A DNA stretch of 64,000 nt from Guillardia theta CCMP2712 (lineage: Eukaryota > Cryptophyceae > Pyrenomonadales > Geminigeraceae). Position 1 is the first letter of the stretch. Every line of letters begins with the position of its first letter. The stretch spans positions 709,700-773,699 of the forward strand of contig NW_005434660.1 of NCBI RefSeq assembly GCF_000315625.1, in the 5' to 3' direction. The translations under genes and the position numbers were made by a program. This document shows, piece after piece, positions 23,601 to 33,822 of this stretch. The notes under the pieces were generated by a model. The model had not been told where the DNA came from, made no database searches, and saw only the letters and a list, made by a program, of their open reading frames with translations.

Positions 23601-24389
23601 GTCAACCTCACCTGCAGGGATCACCATCTTGTAGTTGAACGGTCCTTCCGTCGCCTGACTCTCGGAGTCCCCGTCCCTGCTGCCCCAGGTCAAGGAGGGG
23701 ATGGGTTTGCCCTCCTTCATGCAGCTGTGGCTATCAGCATCCCACGAGAACTTGTCTCCTCCTGACAGACAGGACTGCTTCATGTCAGCGTACTGGAACT
23801 CAAGCTGAGCATGCTCGGGGAGGTTCGACCAGGGTTCCTCAGGAGCGAACTGATCAGGAGTATCCTCAGCAGTCCCCTCGTAGTTCACGTAGAACTGGTT
23901 CTTGAAGTCGCTCAAATGATCCCATGGCTCTTGCGGCGAGAAGGCGTCATGCTCCTCGCTCTGGTGTAGCATCTCGACCCTTGACTGCGACTTGCCCGAA
24001 TACCCCATGGCTTTCCTGTCGAAGTATGGTCGAAGCCAACGCTCCTGTGAGGACAGCATGGCGTCTGCAGAAAGAAGCCGCGTGTTGCCACCACTGGCTG
24101 CCTGCAGAGTTCTCATAGCATCATTCTCGTCTGCGCCGCCGATGTCCGCCTCACTCCTTTGCATGCCGTACATGGTGAAACCACCTGCCAATGTGCTGGC
24201 TCCCTGAGGGTCCTGCATGCTCAGCAGCAGCAGCAGCAAGCAGCAGGTGCTCATCATAGTCATGAGCACGATCGCCGCACTTCTTGTCGGCGCACGCGCC
24301 ATCAGCATCCTCGTCAGCCCCGTCATCTGCCCCCCTCCTTCGCTACTGCTGCCATGGCGAACCGAAGAGCCACAGCCCTCATACAGCAC
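20645..24389 (-). CDS. Secreted or membrane-anchored Cys/VDQYGWR-repeat protein with WW-like C-terminal modules
   Basis: Function unknown. Eight exons join in frame to about 983 aa: 24389-22476, 22303-22130, 22082-21975, 21882-21795, 21750-21646, 21459-21374, 21246-21061, 20935-20645. A hydrophobic stretch at residues 36-57 (IVLMTMMSTCCLLLLLL) suggests a signal anchor; the start could also be a Met at 24326, 24308 or 24302. Exon 1 holds about six degenerate units, each with an aromatic-Asp-Leu stretch, a Cys, a Trp and a second Cys, several ending in VDQYGWR. The later exons carry WW-like pieces (FFFNHETNEIRW; FWKNRETGQKTWQDPF) and an acidic Lys/Glu-rich segment. The paired cysteines fit a lumenal or extracellular repeat. 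Introns are pyrimidine-rich in sense. It is divergent from the EF-hand gene at 24893. Confidence 0.75.
21267..21364. repeat. (GGA)n microsatellite in intron 6
   Basis: About 98 nt of perfect GGA on the plus strand, so TCC in the sense of the minus-strand gene. It lies just upstream of the acceptor used by the exon starting at 21246 and can serve as its polypyrimidine tract. Confidence 0.9.
21556..21630. repeat. (GAGCAA)n hexamer repeat in intron 5
   Basis: Tandem GAGCAA units with minor variants lie between the exons ending at 21646 and starting at 21459. In sense orientation the tract reads TTGCTC. Confidence 0.85.
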
Positions 24390-24892
24390 AGGGCTCCGAT
24401 CTGGGGCGGCCCCGAGCCGGCCTCAGGTCCCTTGCAACGGTATCAACGGACATGCAAGAGCGGTACGGTAGGGAACCCGATGATGGATGCGATAGTAACA
24501 GCGATGATGCTTCATGAAGCGAGCTGTGCTAACTTGAACTGTTGTTGAACATGTGAGTTAGCTTGCTCTTGGTCTCAGCTAGTTGTTCAGGTACTACAGC
24601 AGAGCAACGGCTGAGAACGAAGAACTAGTAGTGTCGGAGTGCAATGCAGATCAGATCAACTTGAGCACTTGTAGCATCGTGTCTTGATGTAAGGAAGTAC
24701 CGTAGACCAGATAGCAACTAGAGAAAACAGGGAGGAGGCAACATGGATTCAAGACTTGTAGTCACAGTGGGCAGCAGAGCGAGCACTGTAGCGTCAGAAA
24801 GATGCAAACTTACTCGTAACTCTGACAGGTGCGGCTGAGATCACAGGAGCCTCATGAAACCTGATGATAGCACATGAAAATCAGATGAGAGA
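24390..24892. promoter_or_regulatory. Divergent intergenic region (repeat protein / EF-hand gene)
   Basis: About 500 bp between two divergent starts. It should hold both promoters. No motif stands out. Confidence 0.35.
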
Positions 24893-26598
24893 GTGACCAG
24901 ATCATCACCGAGACAAGTTGACATGCAGGCGATCTTTGAGTCGGGGAGCTCGAACACTCCATCCTGCTGGGAGCTGCTGCAGAACGCGATGAGGAAGAAG
25001 GTGGGCAAGACTCGAGACCTCCTCGAATTCGCGATCAAAGTCCGATCGATCTTCGACGGGTTCGACGATGACGGGTCAGGGCAGATCAGCGCGGAGGAGC
25101 TGAGAAAGGCGCTGAGGTCGCTCGGGGTCAACGTGAGCGTGAAGGAGATGAACCTGCTGATGAAGCGCTTCGACCATAACGGCGATCAGTGCATCGACTT
25201 TCAGGAGTTCGAGGACATGGTCAAGGAGCTGATCCCTCCTCCCGAGTTCGACGTTGGCGGCATCTTCCTCGAGCAGAAGTTGAAGGTCAGGATGCGGGAG
25301 AGGGGAAGAGAGATGGTGGGAGGAGATGGGGAGCGGGGAGCGGGGAGAAGTGGAGAAGGGGGAGAAAGATGGGGAGGGAGAGGGAGAGAAGGACTGGGGG
25401 AGCGGAGGGGAGAAGAGAGGGGGGAGAGGGAGGGAGTGAGAGTGTGACGATCTCTGTGCCCTTGGCTGACTGGTGGTGGAGGCATCCTTCGAAAAGATGG
25501 ACCTCAACGGGGACAAGACTCTGGACGCGGAAGAGATCAGGTGCTGCCGCTGCTCGGGGAGCGCGATGAGTGATGGGGGTGGAGCAGACTTGGACTGCAG
25601 GAGTTGGGCATTGACATGTCAGAGGAGCACCTGAAGCGAGTGATGGCAGTTGCAGACACGAGCGGGGATGGTACCGTGGACTACGACGAGTTCGTGCAGC
25701 TTTACTCCAAGTACCCCGTGAAGATTCAGAGTGAAGAGGAGCTTCTGCAGATCTCTCGCAAGTGGGAGCCACCAGAGATTCCCGTCAGGGACTGCAGGCC
25801 TCCCTGGAAGGATGACACGTGCAAACCTGGTGCTAGGGTGAGCCGAAACAGTTGTGTGCTGCAAAGCTGAGAAACTTGAGGAGGTCATGCTCATGGCATC
25901 CTGCCGCAGACTGCCTGGCTATCATAGGTACTTGTCTTGTGATCTCTACTCTCTCTCTCCCTAGTTTGCTCTCTGCCCGTCCCTGGCTCGCTCTCTCCCT
26001 TCACTCCCTCTCCTACCTCCCTCCCCTTCCTGCTCCATTCCCGGTATCCTCTCGTTCTCGGCCCCTCTGTTGCTCTTCTTCCGTCCATTTCTCCGTATCT
26101 CTTTCCGTAGATCTCCATCCTCTTTCCAAGCCTCTTGTTACAGGTATCAAGGAGTAGGCGTACTGACAAGGCCAGTGGAGGGACAGCCAGGGCGATGGTG
26201 AGCGAAGAATGCTGTTATTGTTTTAGGTTGACGGAGAAGAAGGTTTGTTCGATTCCCAGGCGTGTCAGAGGTTTTCATGAATGTGGGCAAGAATGGAATC
26301 TATGAATTGTCTCATATTCATTCGGACCTGGCCAAGGAAGGGGCGAAGAAGGAGGTAAGCAGCTGCTCTTCTTCCTCGCTTCCTTTCTATGCTGTTGACC
26401 CAGCTCTCAGAACGAGCACCTCGAAGAGTTCGACAGTGACTTGGAGGAGGAAAGGGATCTGGACGAGGTGAAAGGCTGGGAGGTCCGAGGACTCTATGTG
26501 TCCGAGCTGATTCACGTCAGGAGGACGACATGGAGGGGTTTCGAACAAGGCTGAAGCTCGCAAGACTATCAGCGCTGGTTTTCTTGCTCCTCATGTGA
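24893..26598 (+). CDS. EF-hand calcium-binding protein with hydrophobic C-terminal tail
   Basis: A four-EF-hand, calmodulin/centrin-like Ca2+ sensor. Exons 24893-25285, 25482-25540 and 25585-25837 join in frame and give loops starting DDDGSGQIS, DHNGDQCID, DLNGDKTLD and DTSGDGTVD, all with the acidic ligands expected. The acceptor at 25585 was chosen because it alone keeps helix spacing (EEISRLGLQELGI). The 3' part is less sure: 26143-26196 is a possible exon, and exons around 26270-26353, 26409-26468 and 26520-26598 read into an acidic stretch and then a hydrophobic end (LARLSALVFLLLM), suggesting a tail anchor. The join near 26228-26280 is unresolved; a clean frame needs a 17-nt intron there, or the gene ends earlier. 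Start could be the Met at 24893 or 24923. Confidence 0.72.
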
Positions 26599-27379
26599 GG
26601 GTATGACATCTTCTCACTGTCACCCTTGCAGGAACTTGAGAACCTATGACGAAGAGTTTCTCTCTATAAACTTTCGACATTAGTTGGTTTCTCTCTATAT
26701 AGTTGGGTGATCACGAGTATACTTTTGTGTTCACAACATTTTTAATGCAATGTTCAACTTCCTTATGACATATGTGCAATCACGCTCGAGAAGTGATTTT
26801 AGGCTTGGCGCAGCACGAGGGATACGCATGTCAATGGTCAAAAGCAGGTAGAGGTTAGCGAGGCAAAAGAAACTCGGAGGAAGGCAGGGAGCGAAGGGGG
26901 TCAGAGCAAAGATGGGGAGGAAGGAACCGACTTCAGGTGAGCAGGCAGGACAGGGGGAGGAGCGCAGTAGCTTTGTGAGAATCAGTGTCTGAGCCTCGGA
27001 GGCTGTGAGTTGGGGAGACCGAGAGGTATGAGGGAGGGAGGGAGGGACCGGGAGGGACCGGGAGGGACCGGGAGGGAGGGAGGGACCGGGAGGGAGGGAG
27101 GGAGGGAGGGAGGGAGGGAGGGAGGGAGGGACCGGGAGGGAGGGAGGGAGGGAGGGAGGGAGAGCACCCTCGGAGCTCTCCGACCTACGACTTTTCCACT
27201 CCCCGTCTTTACCCCCATCTCCCAGTGACTAGCGCCGGCACATTATTAGGAGGAGACGTAGCGAAGGAGCCGTAATTTACACTCAACCTTGTCCACGGTA
27301 CTAGTAAGTAAGAATAAAAAAAAGGTCGTCAAAGGTACTGCCGCGAGGTGAAGGAGAGCTCCGAGGCGGCACTGGTCAT
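26599..27379. other. Gene-free stretch with G-rich minisatellite
   Basis: Downstream of the EF-hand gene. A minisatellite of GGGAGGGA and GGGAGGGACC units fills about 27030-27165. Nothing coding is supported. Confidence 0.5.
27030..27165. repeat. GGGAGGGACC minisatellite
   Basis: Tandem GGGAGGGA units interspersed with GGGACC. Runs of three guanines at close spacing could form G-quadruplexes on the plus strand. Confidence 0.85.
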
Positions 27380-28570
27380 TGCTAGTGCACCAGGGGTGGC
27401 GAAGTTCGTCCACGTATCCTCTCGGCGAGACGTTCTGTGGTCAATTTTTGTCGGGGGCACGGCAGTCCGACTCGGAGGCTCCGTGCCACGATCTCGCCGG
27501 ATCTTCATGGCCGTCATTCATGATTGGCCGTACCGCCGGCCGCCGGGCGGCGTCACGTCACGAGTCCCGGCCGCCCCCGGTGTACCGGGTGCGCCCCCGG
27601 GCCGCGTGAAGTCACTGGCCCTGAAGTTTTTGACTTAATCGAAGTTCAACTGTTTGAGTAACGAGTCCCCGTCGCCGCGGCTCAGTGCCGGACTCCGGCG
27701 GCCCGGGGACTCCCGGAGTCGGGGGCCCGGCCAGTACGGTATGCACCGTACCGTGGCACAGTGGGCCGCTCACTGCCCGGCCGTCCTCTCCGACTGAGTC
27801 TTGAAAGGTCACCGGGCAGCGCGCTAACCGTGGCCCACCGACGGTCCGACGGCGGCGCGGCGCGTCCGGCGAAATTCACCGGGCTTCCGAAGCCTTGAAG
27901 TGCGGCGCAGCGGCGGCGGCGCCCGGGGCGCGCCCCCGCCGCTCACTGGCGGTTCACGCCGTTTGCCGGGCCCGCCGCCGGGCCGCCGCGGCGGGCGCCC
28001 CCCCGGCCGGCCTGAGTCACCCCGACGGTTCAGCCTCGGCGGCGGCGGCGCCCGCCGCCGGGCCGTACGGTCGGGAGTCCGATACCGTACGGTACTGTAG
28101 TACGGTACGGTCAGGCTCGCCGCCGGCCCGTCGGATCGTTCCGAAGTTCCGAAGTTCGGCGGGCGCCGCCGATGCGAGCGGCGGACTCGGGTTCCGGCCG
28201 CCGCAGTGTGAGTCTCACGGTGGACATTGAACGCCCCGGTGGCACTGGAGGCCCCGGCGGTGGCCCCGCGCCGCCGGCGCGGGGCCGGGATCATTTGCGA
28301 CGCCGGGCCCGCCGCCCGCCGCCCGGAACCGTTCCAGCGGCAGCTAACTTAGAGCACCGTCGGTAACTCGTACTCAGATTTTTTTACTTACCTTCGATTT
28401 GAAATGAAGTAACTTGTAAAGTTCACTGATCGGACGTAAAGAGGATATGATCGGACCGTTCAAAATCGCCGGGCTCAGACGGTGAGCCCCCGGGCCCCCG
28501 GCCCGGGCAGCCGGCCGATCATCCGGGATCATGATCCGAGTCCGATCGGAGTCCCCACGGCGGCCTCTTG
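27380..28570. other. GC-rich island 1
   Basis: Over 1 kb of very GC-rich, strand-symmetric DNA built from words such as CCGG, GGCCCGG, GACTC/GAGTC and CCGAAGTT. CpG is not depleted. Short open frames occur on both strands only because stops are rare at this composition; none looks like a protein. Similar islands occur at 33395, 42985, 45580, 55640, 60690 and 63850. Confidence 0.6.
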
Positions 28571-28759
28571 CTCCCGGGGGTCAACGGTAAAGAAGTGGCT
28601 GTGAAAAGAGATATGTTCGTTACACCAACAGAAAAAAAAATACGGGACCCTACCCTACTATCTCCTTTCGTCAGCCGACGTAGCCCTGGGGCATCGAAAT
28701 CACGCTATTTCAGTATGATTTCGGATGTTTTTTTCCTTTCTGTGTCAGCAACCTCCTGC

Positions 28760-29460
28760 CAGCCCCTTCCGATCTGAAGAGAACCCCACCCCCCATGGAC
28801 GATGGCTGCTGTAGGATCACCCCTACCCACCCATAAATATAATAGGACCCCGTAGCTACCTCGTTGGGGGCTGCAACTGGCCATCACCCCACCCACTCCC
28901 CTCCAGAAACATCAAAACCCGAAAAACCGGCTTGCAACCACCCCGGCCACCCTCACATGACCCACCCCCTCTTCACCCTACCCCCTTGCCCCTATAGCAT
29001 CCCTTCATGCACCCCCCCATTTTCCTTCTGTCTCATATGGTCCTCCCCATTACCCCTATTTCCCAGCTTGATGTAACTTCACCCCTCGGACCTACGAAAA
29101 TCTTATCTTTATCGTCAAAGGTTCTTTTAGGAACACAGGATTTGAAAATTCACCCACCCTCACCCCGTATGCTGGGCTATTTTAGGGAAACACCCAAGGG
29201 CAGATATCAAGGGTACCATCATACATGGTACTTATCATAATAAATGATCTAATTAATTCACCACTACCCCGATCTCCTCATCCTGTCATCTCGAAGTACA
29301 AAGAATTCAATACAAATTATCACTCAATGTTTTTCTCATCAAAATCTCTCGAGTTTACCGTATTGCAAACCCTGGCCCCCGCCATCACCCCCACCCCCTG
29401 AAATACCACATTGAACTACCCCTACCCCTCATATCTCGAAGAATTCCCCCCGTTTATCCT
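28760..29460. other. C-rich TACCCC/ACCCACCC tract 1
   Basis: About 700 bp dominated by runs such as CACCCCACCC and CTACCCC on the plus strand, with AT-rich spacers. No gene. The same kind of sequence recurs at 37990, 47740, 61010 and 63420, and as G-rich sequence at 53830. Confidence 0.55.
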
Positions 29461-29691
29461 AATAAGAACCTCCGCGCCGCCTCCCTGCTCTACCCGCATA
29501 TTCGCAGCCACGGACAAGATCAGTCTGAGAGCATAAGGAAGCAGCGAGCGAGAGGATCTGGGAAGTAAAGAGAGAAGAAGGAAACACGAGTGAAAACCTG
29601 AGCATCAATCCGCGGCATAGAACTACCTGGATCAAAGGTTGAAGTGCTTTGAAGGCAGCCAGTTCAACTTTGAAACCACTTTGAAAAGAAT

Positions 29692-30699
29692 ATGTATATC
29701 GTCCAAGGAAAGCCAGGGGAGAGTTCATTGTACCCCTATACGCAGTCCCTGCTGCCAGAAGCAGCAAAAATATCAAATGACGCAACTATCCATCACCCCC
29801 AGGAGGCTTTCATGAAGGTGACCCAAGGACATTGGGAGGTGAGAGAAGACGAAGTACAATGGGGGCAGAAGATCGGAGAAGGAGCGAATGCAGTTGTCTT
29901 CAAGTGCAAGGTTCGAGGAGTCACATGCGTGGCCAAGCGGCTGAAGAAGGGGATGCAAGCGAGGTCTCAATCGTACAAGGATCTGATCATGGAGCTTGAC
30001 ATCTTGACAACAGTCGCCCTCCAGCCTCACTCAAACCTGGTTCGATTCATCGGAGCGAGCATCTGGGACCCGGAGAACCCGATCATCTTCGAGGAGTACG
30101 TTAACGGCCCTACGTTGGACCGATACCTCTTGGCGCGCTTCGGCAATCGTATGGGGCGCAAGACTATCTTCTCATGGAGCCTCGACATCCTCAAGGCCCT
30201 GGACTACCTGCACAGTCGCGACCCCATCATTCTCCATCGCGACGTCAAGCCTGCGAACCTTATGCTCACTCGAGACTTGACGACGCTGAAGCTGGCAGAC
30301 TTCGGGATGTGCAAGCCTGTGGACAGGTCAGTCAGAGACGTCGTCAAGCACCACGGGCATACGGGAACGCTGAGGTACATGGCGCCTGAGGTTCTCTCAC
30401 AGAGACTGGGCAACTACAACGAGAAAGCGGATATCTACTCGGCTTCTCTTGTCTTGTGGTACTTGGCAACCTGCCAGCGTCCGCCCGACAACGACTTGCA
30501 GCGGATCTACGAGCGGCCGGAGCTCGAGGCTGTTAAGTGGCCCAGCTTTGAAGGGCTGATTCAACGCATGTGGGCCCAGGATTCCAACCAGCGACCGTCA
30601 GCGAGGGAGTGCATGGATGCGATGAATGCTTTCCCGGACAAGCCGGACATCAGCTCAGGAATCGCCCCTGGCAGGCCAACATGCTGCAACTTACAGTAA
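29692..30699 (+). CDS. Serine/threonine protein kinase, single exon
   Basis: 335 aa, intronless, almost entirely a kinase domain. Visible motifs: glycine loop GEGANAVVFKC, catalytic Lys in VAKRLK, Glu-containing helix C (IMELDIL), catalytic loop HRDVKPANL (about residue 182), ADFG, then GTLRYMAPEV and a conserved subdomain IX Asp in EKADIYSASLVLW. All catalytic residues are present, so it should be active. The loop and DFG context resemble plant and amoebal TKL kinases more than cyclin-dependent or MAP kinases, but I cannot assign a subfamily. The N-terminus has about 55 residues before the domain; a Met at 29812 is an alternative start. No signal peptide. It is convergent with the gene ending at 30914. 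Confidence 0.9.
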   Translation: MYIVQGKPGESSLYPYTQSLLPEAAKISNDATIHHPQEAFMKVTQGHWEVREDEVQWGQKIGEGANAVVFKCKVRGVTCVAKRLKKGMQARSQSYKDLIMELDILTTVALQPHSNLVRFIGASIWDPENPIIFEEYVNGPTLDRYLLARFGNRMGRKTIFSWSLDILKALDYLHSRDPIILHRDVKPANLMLTRDLTTLKLADFGMCKPVDRSVRDVVKHHGHTGTLRYMAPEVLSQRLGNYNEKADIYSASLVLWYLATCQRPPDNDLQRIYERPELEAVKWPSFEGLIQRMWAQDSNQRPSARECMDAMNAFPDKPDISSGIAPGRPTCCNLQ

Positions 30700-30913
30700 C
30701 AAACCACCAAGTCAACACTTCCAATCGTTTCTTCATTGTTTGTAATTTACGCGGGCTGGACAGAGTTTTACTTGTGATTTGATTTTTTTCTTCTTGTCTT
30801 GATTTAGTAAGGTGTGATAAAGAGTCTTAAACGCTTTTATTGATGCTCCCTATTTGATCCTTTCTCAACTCGAAAGACACTCTCGCACCTAAACACCCGC
30901 GTCGGTCATGTCC
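30700..30913. other. Convergent 3' region
   Basis: Short AT-richer stretch between the kinase stop and the opposite-strand stop at 30914. Likely overlapping 3' untranslated regions. Confidence 0.4.
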
Positions 30914-33382
30914 TCACATATACACGTCGTCGAACTCTTGACGGACAAGTTTCTGAAGTCGTGGTCAGGGTTCGAGTGCAGAGAGCGTCGAGTTTACCTC
31001 CAGGTGGGGAACGTCGAGGAAGAAAAGATGAATATCGGGACTCATCAGATCCTTCGGGTGCCTTCCAGCCGGGTTCCAAGTCTGCACCCTATCAGCCTAC
31101 TCAATTTCAGATGTTCTCCCGCTCACGTTGGGGTCAAATCGCTCGGGAGTATCCAGCATAGTCCTGATCTCCTTGGCGATGAGGAGATCATTGTACCTGG
31201 AAGGCAAGACAGTCAGTCACACGTGCACTTGACAGTCAGTGGGATGCATGCCTGACGAAACGAAGCAACGCATACAGTAGGATGTTCCTTGGGATGGGAA
31301 TTTTGTGGGAATCCATGAACAGGATGAACTGGCAGCATGTCAGCAGTACTTCAAGGAGGAAGCTTGCCACCTCTCGAGCTTCGTTGATCAGGAGGTTGTC
31401 TAGGAGCTGCATTAGAATCCAGGAGATTTCTTGTTTCAGGTCTGCATCACGCCATCAGAGCCCCTGTGCTTCACTCCTCACGAATCATACGTTTTAGCAG
31501 GATGGGATTGGCGACGACCAGTTGGAAGCAGAACTGCGAGCATTGATGCACCAGCAACCCACGAATGGCGGCGGTAATGTGATACCTGAAATTACCAAGG
31601 GAACACAGTCATCCACAGAGGAAACCAAGTGTATGAATCACAGGATGTCTTTCATCCCAGCGTCCGAGAGATTTAAATCCTTCGCTGCACGCAGCCATCA
31701 TGAGCCTTCCCAGGATCTCCAACGAACGTGTCCACGTCCGCACCATCCTCACCTGTTCCTTGCTCGTCGAACTTGAGCACAGGCACGAAGATGTTTACTA
31801 GGAGCTTCTTCCAGACTTCCACGCTTTCGGCCTGGGCCCTGGTCACGTCTACACCACCAGAAGGACGTCCTACCTGCATGCCAGTGACTCTGACCCCGTC
31901 CTGACATGCCCTGTGCAGATTCTTGACCATGGCTATGAGGCTTTCATCCAAGTTGAGGATAGAAGCCATGTCTTGCTGCTCAGAGGACTGTCAGCACTGA
32001 CCAAGGGATGGAGCAGACGGACCTTGAACGTCCTGATCTCCTTGTCTATGCACACCACACATGTTTTCTGGTCGATGGGGAGATCTATGCTCGTCTGATC
32101 GGTCAACGGGCCGTAGTAGAGGAGAATCTGATCCGCGACGGGGACGTCCAGCTGCACTTCCACCTGCTTCTTGATCTCATCTAGCTGGGCGTCAGGGCGC
32201 ACCTTGAGACTGAGACGGGTGTGCAGGTAGCAGATGTTCAACGTCGACGTCCCCTGCTCCATTCCGCTGCTTGCCTCCCTCATCATCCTCGGCACTTTGA
32301 TCGGGCCTCTCCTCCCCGGCCGCTGCGTCACCCTCTGCTTCGGATCGGTCGAGCAGTAGAAGTGGATCAGTTTCAGGCACGCCAGCAGGTTTCCGTTCTG
32401 CATGTTGGGGCCCAGGCATCCGTTGAGGGTGTGGAAGAGCTGCCAGCGAGACAGGGACAGGCCCTTGAGGTACTTGTCCTCAAGAATCTCCACGCCGTAG
32501 CTTCCGAACCCGTTGGCTGAGATCTTCTCGAAGAAGACAAAGTACTTGCGGTCGGGGGAGAAGTTGTGGAGGGACTGGGCAACCGCCAGGTAGCGGTGCT
32601 CGATGGCGTACTTGAAGGCGTTGCCTATGAACTCGCGATCTGGCATGCACCCGTGCGAGTTCATCCTGTTCATGATGAGGGCGATCATGAGCCCAAGGTT
32701 GTGCTCGATGTTTTCGGGGACAGGATGGAAGGGGCTTTCAAAGAAGCTGTCTCCGAAAGAATGCTTCATCACATCCTCTAGCTCCTTGAAGAACGGGGCC
32801 CCGTCCTTGGTTTGGGACGGCCGGAGGAAATCTCTTACAGCACACTGGAGTGCAACCTTATAAGCATCCATGGGGGGAAGAGTTGCTGTCAAGATGTCCA
32901 TATCTATGGCTCGGATGACGTCTCGGAAACTTGCTTTCTTGTTGTAAAGTTCTTGCCACGGGCCTTCGGCCACATGCGCCTGCTTTTGCACCTGAGGACC
33001 AGCACAGAGAAACCTTCTCTGAGCACACACAACGATGTCAGTATACCTCCATCAAGATGGGATCGACATCTTGCACAGAAATACCTGAGTATTCACTCCC
33101 TGCAGCCTCGAAGCATGGCAGCGCGCCTCGCACCACCCGGCTAGGTTGGTTGTATCCATCACGCGCCCGCGCGTGCCAGCAAGGATCCTGGCAGTAGGAG
33201 GGGGGAAGAGGAGGTGCAACCCGATCATCTGTCTGTTCATGGCTGAGCTCATCGCTCTCGTTATCATGTTCGCTCTCCTCGTCATCCTTCCGATCTCCAT
33301 CCTCTCCCACACCATCGCCGCCCTCAAGCCCTGCGCCAGGCGCATGACTGTCTCTGACCCTTTCGTCCTCATCCCCGCTCAT
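30914..33382 (-). CDS. Helical-repeat-like protein with internal ubiquitin-like domain, family not recognised
   Basis: Nine exons join in frame to about 685 aa: 33382-33047, 33018-32023, 31975-31753, 31684-31642, 31585-31491, 31441-31270, 31196-31127, 31081-30998, 30952-30914. The first 60 residues are acidic and disordered (KDDEESEHDNESDEL). A long helical region follows. About residues 384-444 look like a ubiquitin-like fold (LSLKVRPDAQLDEIKKQVEV, then LYYGPLTDQTSIDLP), and helical sequence rich in Leu runs to the end (ITAAIRGLLVHQC; MQLLDNLLINEAREV), suggesting an armadillo-type scaffold. No catalytic motif is visible. Its 3' neighbour in the same orientation upstream (33823-37548) is a USP7-type deubiquitinase; a functional link is only a guess. 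A GC-rich island begins about 10 bp upstream of the start codon. Confidence 0.75.
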
Positions 33383-33394
33383 TCCAGGGAGTTC

Positions 33395-33660
33395 GCCCGG
33401 CGGCCCTGCCGGCGGCCCGGGCCCGGGCCGATATCACACGCCTGAGTGACAATGATCGTCGGCGGGGCCAGAGAAGGGGCGAACTTATAGCCCTGCTTTT
33501 GTACGACCCGGCGTGATCGGACGGTGGCCGCGCACGCCCGGCCGCGACTCGGCGGGGGGCGGCGCGGCGGACTAGTAGGCGAGTCCGAGTCCGCGGCAGC
33601 CGGCGCGGCCGAGAGTCAGTGGAGTCTCGGATCGGACCGTCCGACCGTACCGCAAGTTGA
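33395..33660. other. GC-rich island 2
   Basis: GC-rich island of the same word composition as 27380-28570 (CGGCCCGGGCC, GAGTCCG, ACTTTCCGAAACTTT). It sits immediately upstream of the start codon at 33382, so here it coincides with a promoter region. Confidence 0.55.
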
Positions 33661-33822
33661 ACTTTCCGAAACTTTGGCACTGTCTGGCAGCAGTGCGAGC
33701 GGAAGAGATCTGTACAGTAAGTTGTATTCCACGAATGAATAAATTAGAAACAATACCAGGAGGAAAGAATGAGAGGGAGGTAGTAAGACATGGGCAACTG
33801 ATTGGGCCCGACATGACATTCT

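Noticed and set aside
27824-28294. Pro/Arg-rich open frames in the GC-rich island
   Set aside because: Stop codons are rare at this composition; open frames exist on both strands at once and lack protein-like patterning.
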